The notes below the pieces were generated by a model. It was not told where the DNA came from, did not search any database, and was given only the letters and a program-made list of their open reading frames with translations. 64,000 bases of DNA from Bradyrhizobium sp. Arg816 (GTDB lineage: Bacteria > Pseudomonadota > Alphaproteobacteria > Rhizobiales > Xanthobacteraceae). Where the stretch lies: positions 1-64,000 of the forward strand of contig NZ_JAPRAQ010000015.1 in the NCBI RefSeq assembly GCF_029989365.1. The letters run 5' to 3'. Both the position numbers and the translations under genes were made by a program. Within the stretch, counting starts at the first letter, position 1, and each line of letters begins with the position of its first letter. Of the stretch, positions 32,487-45,503 are shown one piece after another.

Positions 32487-32503
32487 GCGCAATAAAATTG
32501 CGC
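32487..32503. promoter_or_regulatory. perfect palindrome in the trxB-lrp intergenic region
   Basis: GCGCAATAAAATTGCGC is a perfect 7-bp inverted repeat with a 3-base centre, 75 bases before the lrp start. It is a candidate Lrp autoregulatory site, by position only. Confidence 0.45.
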
Positions 32504-32577
32504 AATTGCTGCGGACTGGCTATGAGGATTGCGTCAAATCCACCAATACAACCGCAAAGGCCAGGAGTTCCAATCAC

Positions 32578-33057
32578 GTGTCGCGGAACCTAGACGAGAT
32601 CGACCTGAAAATTCTCACCGAGGTCCAGGCCGACGGTCGAATCACGAATGTCGAGCTGGCCAAGCGCGTCGGCATCTCGCCGCCACCTTGCCTCCGCCGC
32701 GTTCGCGCGCTGGAGGAGGAGGGCTATATCCACGGCTATCGTGGCCTGCTCGACGCCCGCAAGCTCGGCTTCGACGTCACTGTGTTCGCCGCCGTGCACC
32801 TGTCCAGCCAGGCCGAGGCGGATTTGCGCGCCTTCGAGGAGTTCGTCCGCGCCGAGCCCCTGGTGCGGGAATGCTGGATGCTGTCGGGCGAGGTCGATTT
32901 CATCCTGAAATGCGTCGCGCCGGACATGGCCACCTTCCAGGATTTCGTCACGCACCTCACCGCCGCGCCCCATGTGCGTAACGTGCGGACGTCGCTGGTG
33001 CTGCATAATTCGAAATACGAGGCGGCGGTGCCGCTTGATGTGAAGGGAAGAAGGTAA
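32578..33057 (+). CDS. lrp: Lrp/AsnC-family transcriptional regulator, 159 aa
   Basis: N-terminal helix-turn-helix (DEIDLKILTEVQADGRITNV, VGISPPPCLRRVRAL) followed by the RAM effector domain (ECWMLSGEVDFILKCVAPDM). The GTG start at 32578 gives the usual N terminus (VSRNLDEIDLK); the upstream extension is not protein-like. Lrp proteins respond to amino acids and often repress their own gene. Divergent from trxB with a palindrome between. The symbol denotes family only. Confidence 0.85.
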   Translation: MSRNLDEIDLKILTEVQADGRITNVELAKRVGISPPPCLRRVRALEEEGYIHGYRGLLDARKLGFDVTVFAAVHLSSQAEADLRAFEEFVRAEPLVRECWMLSGEVDFILKCVAPDMATFQDFVTHLTAAPHVRNVRTSLVLHNSKYEAAVPLDVKGRR

Positions 33058-33117
33058 GCCTTCTCCCTCTCCCGGTTCTTGCGGGGAGGCACACGGCACT
33101 CGGCAATACCCCGAAAC

Positions 33118-33144
33118 AAAAAGGCCGCGCAGTGCGCGGCCTTT
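33118..33144. terminator. bidirectional terminator between lrp and greA
   Basis: AAAAAGGCCGCGC and GCGCGGCCTTTT form a long stem with an AGT loop, with A- and T-runs on either side. It serves both convergent genes. Confidence 0.85.
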
Positions 33145-33175
33145 TCGAAACATCATCACGCCCGGCGGCAAATCC

Positions 33176-33649
33176 TTACCGCCACTCCACCTTGGTGATC
33201 TCATACGCCTTGGCGCCGCCGGGGGCGTTGACCTCGACGGTCGAACCCTTCTTCTTGCCGATCAGCGCGCGCGCGAGCGGCGAGGTGATGGAGATGCGGC
33301 CCTTCTTGGCGTCGGCCTCGACCTCGCCGACGATCTGCCACACCGTCTTCTTCTCGGTGTCCTCGTCGACCAGCGTCACGGTGGCGCCGAACTTGATGGT
33401 GTCGCCGGACAGCTTGGAAATATCGATGATGTCGGCGCGCGCGAGCTTGTCCTCGAGCTCGGCGATGCGGCCTTCATTGTGGGACTGCTCTTCCTTCGCG
33501 GCATGATATTCCGCGTTTTCCGACAGGTCGCCGTGCGAGCGCGCTTCCGCAATATGCTCGATGATGCGCGGACGGTCCTCGGACTGGCGCTTCTTCAATT
33601 CTTCCCCGAGCGCGGCAAAGCCGCCCGCTGTCATCGGAACCTTTTCCAT
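33176..33649 (-). CDS. greA: transcription elongation factor GreA, 157 aa
   Basis: The N-terminal coiled coil (EELKKRQSEDRPRIIEHIAE, GDLSENAEYHAAKEEQ) with the two acidic tip residues Asp and Glu in GDLSENAEY is diagnostic of GreA. The C-terminal FKBP-like domain ends APGGAKAYEITKVEWR. GreA binds the RNA polymerase secondary channel and triggers transcript cleavage of stalled complexes. The start at 33649 follows GAGAAGAGATGG. It lies downstream of carB on the same strand, as in many Rhizobiales. Confidence 0.95.
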   Translation of the reverse strand: MEKVPMTAGGFAALGEELKKRQSEDRPRIIEHIAEARSHGDLSENAEYHAAKEEQSHNEGRIAELEDKLARADIIDISKLSGDTIKFGATVTLVDEDTEKKTVWQIVGEVEADAKKGRISITSPLARALIGKKKGSTVEVNAPGGAKAYEITKVEWR

Positions 33650-33860
33650 CTCTTCTCTCGTCCTTCGATCGCGCGCCCCACGAAAACAGAGGGCGCGGCA
33701 ACCTTGATTCGTCAGTATGTCCGGGGGGCTGAACACGCCGCCGCCGGAGCGTTATGTGGTTCTGGCGCCGGAACAGAACAACCACAATGCCCGGACAGTT
33801 CCTCCGGCCATTGTGGCTTCATTGCCAATTACTTACCGGCAGCCTAGCCGCCACTAGCGA

Positions 33861-37325
<3,465 letters not shown>

Positions 37326-37354
37326 CAACTCTCGCCGAAGTGGAATTTGGGCAC

Positions 37355-37384
37355 AAAAAAAGGGCGCGCTTGCCGCGCGTCCCC
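37355..37384 (-). terminator. terminator between the MFS gene and carB
   Basis: Read on the minus strand GGG-CGCGC and GCGCG-CCC form a stem followed by eight T. It lies 30-60 bases upstream of carB, so it ends the MFS transcript and could also attenuate carB. Confidence 0.6.
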
Positions 37385-37468
37385 TTGAGCCGAGAGCGCG
37401 GGGTCTCCCCTCGCGCGCGGGTGGGTCTTAGACCAGTTTTCGGGGCGGCGAAACCCCGAAAACGCCCA

Positions 37469-38638
37469 TCAACCGGCAATTTTGACGGGTTTTGGACGTG
37501 CCTGCCAGCCACGGGCGAGATGCACCAGCAGCGAGGCCGCAACGCTCGATCCGCCGATCCAGCCAAGGTCGGTCGGCGAGAGGGTGGCCAGCACCGCGCC
37601 ACCCAGGGCCCCGCCGATGGCGAAGCCGAGATACATGGCGGAGGCGTTGAGCGAGAGTGCGATCATCGAGGCCTGCGGCTCGATCCGGATGATGCTGGCG
37701 ATCTGAGCCGGATAGAACGCCCAGCCCGAGATGCCCCAGAGGAAGATCGCGCCCAGCACCGCATAATGCGCCTGTCCCGGCATCAACTTCAGGACCAGCG
37801 AATGCAGGATCAGGGCGCTCGCCATGCCGGCGAGCCCGAGACCTGCGGTGGCGAGCGTCCCAAGCCGGTCGGCCAGGACGCCGCCCAGCATGTTCCCGAT
37901 GGCGGCGGCGCCGCCAAACACCAGCAGTGCGAGGCTGATCTGCGCGGCGTCGAAGCCGAGGCCGCGCAACGGGACTGCGAAATAGGTGAACACGGTGAAG
38001 CCGCCGAGCGCCCATAAGATGGTGATCAGAAGCGCGATCACGACATTGCTGTGACGCGCCACCGCCAGCCGTTCGCTGAGCGAGGCGGTGTTGCGCGGCA
38101 GGCCACGGGGCAGGCCAAGCAGCAGGCCGGCAAGCGCAACCGCGCCGATCAGCGCCACCATGGCAAAGGTCGCGCGCCAGCCGAGCAGGCTGCCGACGAG
38201 ATTGCCGAGCGGGACGCCGATCACGGTCGCAACCGTGAGGCCCGAGGTGACCAGCGCCACCGCGCGGCCGCGCCGTTCGGGCGCGGCGACGGCCACCGAT
38301 ACGGCGAGCGCCGTCGGCATGCACAGTCCGGAGCCCAGCGCCATCAGCATGCGGGAGGCCAGCAGCAGGGCGTAGCTGGAAGCCAGCGTCGCGACGAGAT
38401 TTCCGGCGATGAAGGTCGATAGCGCCAGGGCCAGCACGGTGCGCCGGTCGATATTGTTCAGTGTCACCGCCAGGATCGGCGAACCCACCGCATAGGTGAG
38501 GGCGTAGGCGGTGACCAATTGGCCGGCGGCCGGGACGGAAATCGAAAGATCGGCGGCGATCGACGGCAAAAGCCCTGCAATGACAAAGCCTTCGGTACCA
38601 ATCGCGAAGGCCGCGAGAGCCAGCCAGAACACGCTCAT
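37469..38638 (-). CDS. MFS transporter (drug/arabinose-efflux type), 389 aa
   Basis: Twelve membrane helices, with MSVFWLALAAFAIGTEGFVI, the loop motif after helix 2 (NNIDRRTVLALAL) and TSGLTVATVIGVPLG in helix 5 (antiporter motif C-like). This places it in the DHA1 drug-efflux group, near AraJ/PbuE types. The start at 38638 is preferred over a longer frame that would cross the operator region. It is divergent from an ArsR-type regulator whose operators lie between them. Confidence 0.9.
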   Translation of the reverse strand: MSVFWLALAAFAIGTEGFVIAGLLPSIAADLSISVPAAGQLVTAYALTYAVGSPILAVTLNNIDRRTVLALALSTFIAGNLVATLASSYALLLASRMLMALGSGLCMPTALAVSVAVAAPERRGRAVALVTSGLTVATVIGVPLGNLVGSLLGWRATFAMVALIGAVALAGLLLGLPRGLPRNTASLSERLAVARHSNVVIALLITILWALGGFTVFTYFAVPLRGLGFDAAQISLALLVFGGAAAIGNMLGGVLADRLGTLATAGLGLAGMASALILHSLVLKLMPGQAHYAVLGAIFLWGISGWAFYPAQIASIIRIEPQASMIALSLNASAMYLGFAIGGALGGAVLATLSPTDLGWIGGSSVAASLLVHLARGWQARPKPVKIAG

Positions 38639-38653
38639 TGGACAATATCCCAT

Positions 38654-38719
38654 GTTCAACGTTTTTTGAACTATTGAACGCGATGGCTGAGAAGTCAATT
38701 GGTTCAAGAACTATTGAAC
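38654..38719. promoter_or_regulatory. two GTTCAA-N6-TTGAAC operators
   Basis: GTTCAA-N6-TTGAAC occurs at 38654-38671 and 38702-38719, with an extra TTGAAC half-site at 38674-38679. They lie between the divergent MFS and ArsR-type genes, covering their likely promoters. Confidence 0.8.
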
Positions 38720-38749
38720 ATCGCGGCCAGTTTGCTATGATTCCGAACC

Positions 38750-39121
38750 ATGAGCCGCACGCCTCTTCATCCCACCCGCGAGCAGATCGAGCTGCCGATG
38801 GTTCTGGATTGCCTGAGTGATCCGATCCGGTTGGCCATCGTCTATCAGCTCGCCCAGCAGGAACGTGTCAGCAGCGAGCTCTGCTGTGGCGACTTCAGCG
38901 GCCTCGCCGGCAAATCCAACCTCGCCTACCATTTCGCCAAGCTGCGCGAATGCGGCCTGATGCTGACGCGCGTGGCTGGCACCAACCGCTTCATGCGGCT
39001 CCGCCGCGAGGATCTGGACGTGCGCTTTCCGGGGCTGCTCGATGCTGTCCTCAGCTCCGCAGCCAAGGATGCCGACCGGCTACAGCTGCTGCCCGAGTGC
39101 GAGACGGTCGAAGTGGATTGA
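38750..39121 (+). CDS. ArsR-type winged-helix regulator, 123 aa
   Basis: A small winged helix (LPMVLDCLSDPIRLAIVYQL, KSNLAYHFAKLRECGLM) with a wing (RVAGTNRFMRLRREDL). Cys residues (LCCGDF) could sense thiols or metals but do not form the classic ArsR metal site. It is divergent from the MFS exporter, with repeated operators between, the usual arrangement of a repressor controlling itself and the exporter. Confidence 0.85.
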   Translation: MSRTPLHPTREQIELPMVLDCLSDPIRLAIVYQLAQQERVSSELCCGDFSGLAGKSNLAYHFAKLRECGLMLTRVAGTNRFMRLRREDLDVRFPGLLDAVLSSAAKDADRLQLLPECETVEVD

Positions 39122-39256
39122 AGTTGAGCGGGTTGCGCGCAGACAGCTGAGATCCCGTCCGTCTTCGCTTTCGCTTCGCTACAGCTACGCCGGACACGCT
39201 ACGCCCCTTCGGGCCTGGCGTGGCTGCGCCACGCGTAGCCCCGCAGGGGCGAAGCG

Positions 39257-39332
39257 TGGAGACCCGGCCTGGATTTGAACCAGGATGAAGAGCGTTGCAC
39301 CGCCCTCGCGTAGACGCTTCCGCCACCGGGCC
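39257..39332 (-). tRNA. atypical tRNA-Cys-like gene (GCA in a 6-nt loop)
   Basis: The minus strand folds as a tRNA. The acceptor GGCCCGG pairs with CCGGGTC, discriminator U and CCA are encoded, and the T-arm CCTGG-TTCAAAT-CCAGG is perfect. The U73 and GGC...CTCCA ends match bacterial tRNA-Cys. The anticodon arm pairs as GGGCG/CGCTC around only six nucleotides (GTGCAA, containing GCA), and the D-loop lacks the usual GG. It may be a divergent or degenerate tRNA-Cys. Confidence 0.55.
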
Positions 39333-39386
39333 GCGACGATCTTTACCTATCGGCGTGTGACAAGCCACCTCGGGCAGTCATTATGC

Positions 39387-40088
39387 TTAACGAACCAGAG
39401 GCGGCCGCGCGATGAAGGTCATGCGCCAGCGATTATGGCCGATATTGGTGTGGGCGCGCTGGACAGCGAAGCCGGCCGCGGTCAGCTTGGCGACGATCTC
39501 GTCCTCGCCATAGCGCTGAAGCCCGATGCGCGTGCGCAGATGACGGTAATCTGACAGCGCGGTGCTGATCAGCCCGATCAGCGCGTCCTTCAGGAAGCCG
39601 TGACGCAGGCCGAAGCTGAGCAGCGCCATCACATCCCTGAACATGCCGACATTGGGCTGCAAGATATCTCCGAGCACGAGCTTGCCGGACGGGGTCAGCA
39701 ATCGCCGCATGTTGACAAGCGCGGCATCGAGCTCCTCCGGCGTCATGTATTGCGCGACCGAGTTCATCACCGCGAGGTCGATCGACTGGTCCTGCATTTT
39801 GCGGACGTCGTCGAGTGAGCGGACGCGGATCTTGGTGTTCGGGGCAAATCGCGCGATCAGCCGGCCACGCACGCCGGGGGCGGGCTCGGCGAGAATCAGC
39901 TTGCCGCAGGCCGCGGCCACCTGGCTCGCCGACAACGCCTCGCCGCAGGCATAGTCGAGCACGGTCGCCTCGGGCGATGAGATGTAGCCGATGATGTCCC
40001 GCGCGATGATCTGGAAGTGCAAGTCGCGATGCAGCTTGCTGACATAGATCGTATGCGTGGAGTCGTAATAATCGATCCAATCGTCCAT
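39387..40088 (-). CDS. class I SAM-dependent methyltransferase, 233 aa
   Basis: The Rossmann motifs ATVLDYACGEALSASQVAAA (motif I, residues 42-60), LAVMNSVAQYMT and LTPSGKLVLGDI (motif post-II) define a class I methyltransferase. Hydrophobic stretches near the C terminus (DVMALLSFGLRHGFLKDALI) suggest membrane contact, as in enzymes acting on lipids or lipid-linked sugars. Substrate cannot be named. It stands alone between the tRNA-like gene and dps. Confidence 0.8.
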   Translation of the reverse strand: MDDWIDYYDSTHTIYVSKLHRDLHFQIIARDIIGYISSPEATVLDYACGEALSASQVAAACGKLILAEPAPGVRGRLIARFAPNTKIRVRSLDDVRKMQDQSIDLAVMNSVAQYMTPEELDAALVNMRRLLTPSGKLVLGDILQPNVGMFRDVMALLSFGLRHGFLKDALIGLISTALSDYRHLRTRIGLQRYGEDEIVAKLTAAGFAVQRAHTNIGHNRWRMTFIARPPLVR

Positions 40089-40203
40089 GGTATTTTGTAG
40101 GTCCCGGCCAAACGGTTCCTGTCAAGGAACCGGCGCTGCCCGCCTTGCGTTAGGGGTGCGACGGTGCGCCGTCAATGTCCGCGTCCTAACAGGAAGGTCT
40201 CCC

Positions 40204-40728
40204 GTGAGCAAAGCCCCCACCAAGGTCTCGCCCGATCTCGATACCCCCACCGATCTGTCGCCGGACGGGGTCAAGAAGGTCTCGGAGGCGCTCAACGTGC
40301 TTCTGGCCGATGCGTTCGCGCTCTATCTGAAGACCAAGAATTTCCACTGGCACATCAGCGGCCGGCATTTCCGCGACTATCATCTGCTGCTCGACGAGCA
40401 GTCCGACCAGATCTTCGCCACCACCGACCAGCTCGCCGAACGCGTCCGCAAGATCGGCGGCACCACGCTGAAGTCGATCGGCCAGGTCGCAAAGCTCCAG
40501 ACCATCAAGGACAACAACGAGGACTACGTCCCGCCACGCGAGATGCTGCGCGAGCTGATGCAGGACAACAAGCACGTCGCCGCGGCGATGCGTAAGGCAC
40601 ACGAGGTCTGCGACGACGCCGGCGATGTCGCCAGCGCCAGCATCCTCGAAAACTTCATCGACGAGACCGAGCGCCGGACGTGGTTCCTGTTCGAGGCCAC
40701 GCGCCAGGAAGGCGGCAACGAGGCGTAG
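40204..40728 (+). CDS. dps: Dps family ferritin-like protein, 174 aa
   Basis: The intersubunit ferroxidase residues are present: His48 (NFHWH), His60 and Asp64 (YHLLLDE), Asp75 and Glu79 (TTDQLAER). Dps forms a 12-mer that binds DNA, oxidises Fe2+ with peroxide and protects DNA in starvation and oxidative stress. The GTG at 40204 follows AGGAAGG. The N terminus (VSKAPTKVSPDLDTPT) is a short flexible tail. Length is normal. Confidence 0.93.
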   Translation: MSKAPTKVSPDLDTPTDLSPDGVKKVSEALNVLLADAFALYLKTKNFHWHISGRHFRDYHLLLDEQSDQIFATTDQLAERVRKIGGTTLKSIGQVAKLQTIKDNNEDYVPPREMLRELMQDNKHVAAAMRKAHEVCDDAGDVASASILENFIDETERRTWFLFEATRQEGGNEA

Positions 40729-40735
40729 GGAATTG

Positions 40736-40975
40736 CGTAGGGTGGGCAAAGGCGCGCTTCTTGCGCGCCGTGCCATTACATCAGTGGACGCATACTCCGC
40801 TGTCGTCCCGGACAAGCGCGCCTTAAGCGCGGGCCGATCCGGGACCATAACCACAGGAGTGGTTGTGGCGCGGGCTGGTCATCACGAGTCTTCGCCAAAC
40901 TTGTTCTTGGGATTATGGACCCGGATCATCGCTCGCTCCGCTCGCCTGTCGGGGACGACGGCGGAATTGGGACCA
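40736..40975. repeat. mosaic intergenic repeats
   Basis: GTAGGGTGGGCAAA at 40738 is a half copy of the palindrome at 53796-53875. TCGTCCCGGACAAGCGCG (40804) is inverted near 40955 (TCGGGGACGACGG). No gene is present in 40729-40999. Confidence 0.55.
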
Positions 40976-40999
40976 TAGGATAGGGCGGCCTGAGCGCCG

Positions 41000-41305
41000 T
41001 CATCGCGATCTGGCGTGGCGCTGCAGCCATGCCAGCAATTTGGCGAATTCAGGCGACATGGCGGTATCGGCCCCCGAGAGCACGGTGTGCTGACCGTCGT
41101 TCTCGATCGAGATCGCGTACGACATCAGGTCGCGTCCGCTATCGGTGCGCGGCGGCGCGGGGCGGGCGGCGACGGCGTCTGCCACGAGTTCGCCGAGCTC
41201 CTTCGCCTTGGCAGGATCGAGCACGGCCGAATCGACCACGAGCGGCGGGCGCTGGAGAAAAACTCCCGCGCCCTGTCCGCCGTGTTGAGCTAGGCTGATC
41301 TTCAT
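41000..41305 (-). CDS. emfourin-type protease inhibitor, 101 aa
   Basis: The 101-aa protein (MKISLAQHGGQGAGVFLQRP, SYAISIENDGQHTVLSGADT) has the length and the beta-strand layout of emfourin, the protein inhibitor encoded beside protealysin-like M4 proteases. It lies 56 bases downstream of such a protease on the same strand, which strongly supports the call. It probably binds the protease active site in the cytoplasm. No signal peptide. Confidence 0.75.
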   Translation of the reverse strand: MKISLAQHGGQGAGVFLQRPPLVVDSAVLDPAKAKELGELVADAVAARPAPPRTDSGRDLMSYAISIENDGQHTVLSGADTAMSPEFAKLLAWLQRHARSR

Positions 41306-41361
41306 GGCCGCATGTTATCTACGCTCGGCCTCCTGGTCACGGGATAACCGAGCTGCCGCTC

Positions 41362-42576
41362 CTAATGCGGCCGGCCCTGCTGCATGCCTTCCACCGTACG
41401 CGACAGCGCCGTGATCTGTGCGGTCAATTCGGCAATCTGCCGCGAGATGTCTGCCGCATCGTCGTGGCCATTCGTCGCCACGCGCCGCATCCGACCGATG
41501 GTCCCTCCCAGCGAACGGGCGCCGCTGATCGAGAGACCGACCTCCTTCCATGCGGCGGCCACCGCCTGCTGCTCAGTGCTGCCAAAAAGCTGCCCCGCCT
41601 TGAGATAGGTCGTGTCGGCGAACTCCTGGAATTCCGTCGTCGGGGTCGACGCCTGGAGCGCAGCATACCAGATATGCGCCGGCGCCTCCCAGGCAAATCC
41701 ACCGATGCCGGTCGCGGTCAGGAAGAATGCCTTGTTGGGAATGCCGGAGTTGATGTGCACGCCGCCATTGTCGCCGTCATCCGTGTCGGGCAGGTTGACG
41801 TATTTCCGCATGTGGTCCGGCTGCGGGTCCTTGCCGAGCGTCGGATTGTTGAAGGCCTTGCCGGGGTCTTTCATCGATCGCAACGCGTCCGCGCCGATAT
41901 CGGGCGTGAACACCTCGGCGCCGATCAGCCAGTCCGCCTGATTGGCTGTCTGCTTCAGCGTCCATTGCTTGACGAGCGAACCGAATACGTCGGAGACCGA
42001 CTCGTTTAGGGCGCCCGATTGATTATGATAGACCAGTCCTGCAGTCATCTCGGTGACGCCATGCGTGAGTTCGTGAGCGATGACGTCGATCGACTTGGTG
42101 AAGTCGGTGAAGAGAACGCCATCTCCATCGCCAAACACCATCTGGGTGCCATCCCAGAATGCGTTGTTGAAGGCGTCACCGTAATGCACGAAGCCGTTGA
42201 GGCGCATCCCCCGTCCGTCGATCGAGTCGCGATCGAGGATCTGCTGGTAGAATTCTCGCGTATCGCCCAGGCCCTCGAACGCCCGATTCACGGTGTTGTC
42301 TTTCGACTTGGCGCCATCCTCGGTGCGGGCGACCGTCGCTGAACCGAGCTGGGTGGAGTTGCCGCAGTCCGATATCGTTCGCCGGCCGTGCGATGACGGG
42401 GCGGCTGCTGCCGCAAGGAGTCCGCGGACGGCGCGCTCGCCTCTCAGGCGCGACGTCGACAACAAGGTCCGCAAGGCGGCGTCGCGAATCCGGTTGTCAC
42501 TGTTGTTGAGCAGCTTCTTGAGAATGTGGGGCGGGGTGATGCAGTTGATGCACTGGCAACGGCTGGAGAACATCAT
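41362..42576 (-). CDS. protealysin-like M4 metallopeptidase, 404 aa
   Basis: The thermolysin-type zinc site is His168-Glu169-x2-His172 (IAHELTHGVTE), with Glu192 (ALNESVSDVFG) at the proper 24-residue spacing. The short propeptide carries the protealysin signature PPHILKKLL, and there is no signal peptide. Protealysin-type enzymes mature by self-cleavage and can act on actin or in bacterial competition. After the M4 domain a 50-residue coiled-coil tail (ISRQIAELTAQITALSRTVE) is added, which is unusual. Its inhibitor follows at 41000. Confidence 0.9.
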   Translation of the reverse strand: MMFSSRCQCINCITPPHILKKLLNNSDNRIRDAALRTLLSTSRLRGERAVRGLLAAAAAPSSHGRRTISDCGNSTQLGSATVARTEDGAKSKDNTVNRAFEGLGDTREFYQQILDRDSIDGRGMRLNGFVHYGDAFNNAFWDGTQMVFGDGDGVLFTDFTKSIDVIAHELTHGVTEMTAGLVYHNQSGALNESVSDVFGSLVKQWTLKQTANQADWLIGAEVFTPDIGADALRSMKDPGKAFNNPTLGKDPQPDHMRKYVNLPDTDDGDNGGVHINSGIPNKAFFLTATGIGGFAWEAPAHIWYAALQASTPTTEFQEFADTTYLKAGQLFGSTEQQAVAAAWKEVGLSISGARSLGGTIGRMRRVATNGHDDAADISRQIAELTAQITALSRTVEGMQQGRPH

Positions 42577-42721
42577 GATCGACTCCAACGGTGCGCGGGG
42601 AAAACAACATAGCAGAATGAAGAAATACAACCTTCGCGACTATGTGCCGGAGGTCGACGGAGTCAAGGCGCAGCGATGTCGCGATCGCGCGAAGATGATC
42701 ACGCTTAACCGTGCAAGAAGG

Positions 42722-43249
42722 TCAGCGCCGTTTCCACAATCTGACAAGAGGACCATCCTTGCCTCTCACCGGATCGGACTCCGGTACCTTCACGGTCGGA
42801 ATTGTCCTCAGCGCCTTCGTGTGATTCTCCGGCGTCGGCCGCGTGATCTCCATCTTCGATCCCGGCGGATAGGCGCCGATGATGCAGAAATCGTCGCTCG
42901 CGCTGATGCACTGATGCCCCGTGCCGGCCGGCAGGATCGCGACGTCGCCCGCCTTGATCTCCAGCTCCTGGCCATGATCGCCGCCGAAGCGCACGCGGGC
43001 ACTTCCGCGCGCGACGCCGAGCACCTCATGCACCGTCGCGTGATAGTGCAGATAGTCGTAGACGCCGTTGCGCCACGTGCCGCCCCAGCTATTCGCTTCG
43101 AACAGGTTTTCGATGGTCGCCTCGGGACGCCTGGAATCGAGCTTCACCGCACCCTGATAGACCAGGAAGGGCAGGATGTTGTTCGGCACGAGCCCGTCAT
43201 CTTCGAACACGATGGCGAGTGGCTCGGCATTGTCGCTGACAACGGACAT
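42722..43249 (-). CDS. cupin-domain protein, 175 aa
   Basis: A single cupin barrel: motif 1 DYLHYHATVHEVLGVARG gives His ligands and a Glu, motif 2 is AGDVAILPAGTGHQC. Such proteins bind Fe or Mn and serve as dioxygenases, isomerases or storage proteins. The family is widely annotated as 'cupin' in Rhizobiales without a substrate. The start MSVVSDNAEPLAIVFEDDGL is natural. It stands alone. Confidence 0.85.
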   Translation of the reverse strand: MSVVSDNAEPLAIVFEDDGLVPNNILPFLVYQGAVKLDSRRPEATIENLFEANSWGGTWRNGVYDYLHYHATVHEVLGVARGSARVRFGGDHGQELEIKAGDVAILPAGTGHQCISASDDFCIIGAYPPGSKMEITRPTPENHTKALRTIPTVKVPESDPVRGKDGPLVRLWKRR

Positions 43250-43324
43250 GGCAGGGCTCCTGCGTGAGCGTAGCAGGAATCAACGAGGGGCGTGAAACGA
43301 CGTTCCTCGCGTCCGGGCGAACCG

Positions 43325-43378
43325 CGGCGGCGAGCCCGGGATGACAAGAGCCCGGGTCAAGGCCCGGGCTCGGTGTCG
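43325..43378. repeat. small palindromic intergenic repeat
   Basis: GAGCCCGGG...CCCGGGCTC palindromes surround 43335-43370 in the cupin-carA gap, just beyond the 3' end of carA. It may act as a terminator. Confidence 0.5.
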
Positions 43379-43404
43379 TCAAGGCAATTGCAGGAGAGCC
43401 AGCG

Positions 43405-44595
<1,191 letters not shown>

Positions 44596-44741
44596 GAGCC
44601 CGGTTCATAGTCCGGGCCGTCGCCGCCGTCAAAGCGGACCAGCGCCGATTCACATGCGTTTTTGCATATTTGACAGGCCTCCTCAGGCACTTAAGCTTGG
44701 CAGAATAATTTCCGCCAATTTCCCGGGCTCGCGAGGCAATA

Positions 44742-45470
44742 ATGGATCAGACCACCCCGCTTCTGCTGGTTCCGGGGTTGGCCTCCTCGGCCCGGATCTA
44801 CGCCCCGGTGGTCCCCGCACTCTGGCGGTTCGGCCCGGTGATGATTGCCAACCATATCCGCGACGACAGCATGGCGGCGATCGCCCGGCGCGTGCTGAGC
44901 GAGGCCCCGCCGCGCTTCGCGCTCGCCGGCCACTCCATGGGCGGCTACATCGCGCTCGAGATCATGCGCCAGGCGCCCCAGCGGGTTTTGAAGCTCGCGC
45001 TGATCAACACCCAGGCCGGGCCCGATACACCGGAAGCGACCGCGCGCCGCCGCGGCCTGATGGAACGGGCCAGGCGCGGCGAGCTGAGCGCGACGCGCGA
45101 GGAGATTTTTCCCGAGCTGGTGCATCCCTCTCGCCGCGACGACCTCGGCATTCGGAAGCTCGTGCACGAGCAGGGTGAGGACGTCGGCGTCGAAGGCTAT
45201 CTGCGACAGCAGACCGCGATCATCACGCGGGTGGATTCACGGCCGACGCTGGCGACGATCAAATGCCCGACGCTGGTGCTGACGGGCGATCAGGACAACA
45301 CGATTCCGAACGCGTTCTCCAAGGAGATGGCGGAGGGCATAGCGGGCGCTAGACTGGTGATCCTCGAGCGTTGCGGGCATCTGCCGCAGCCGGAGCAGCC
45401 CGAGGCGGCGACGCGGGCGCTGGTCGAATGGCTGGAGGCCCCGGTTGTCTCAGGGCCGCGAACGGCCTAG
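44742..45470 (+). CDS. alpha/beta hydrolase, 242 aa
   Basis: The nucleophile elbow G-x-S-x-G (FALAGHSMGGYIALEI, Ser about residue 67), Asp in VLTGDQDNTIPN and His in ERCGHLPQPEQP form the catalytic triad of an alpha/beta hydrolase. Substrate unknown; the small lid suggests esters of modest size. It is divergent from carA. It is followed 34 bases later by the yqeY-type gene, so they may be co-transcribed. Confidence 0.85.
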   Translation: MDQTTPLLLVPGLASSARIYAPVVPALWRFGPVMIANHIRDDSMAAIARRVLSEAPPRFALAGHSMGGYIALEIMRQAPQRVLKLALINTQAGPDTPEATARRRGLMERARRGELSATREEIFPELVHPSRRDDLGIRKLVHEQGEDVGVEGYLRQQTAIITRVDSRPTLATIKCPTLVLTGDQDNTIPNAFSKEMAEGIAGARLVILERCGHLPQPEQPEAATRALVEWLEAPVVSGPRTA

Positions 45471-45503
45471 ATCAGGCGTCGGATATTCGAAGGGATCACG
45501 ATC

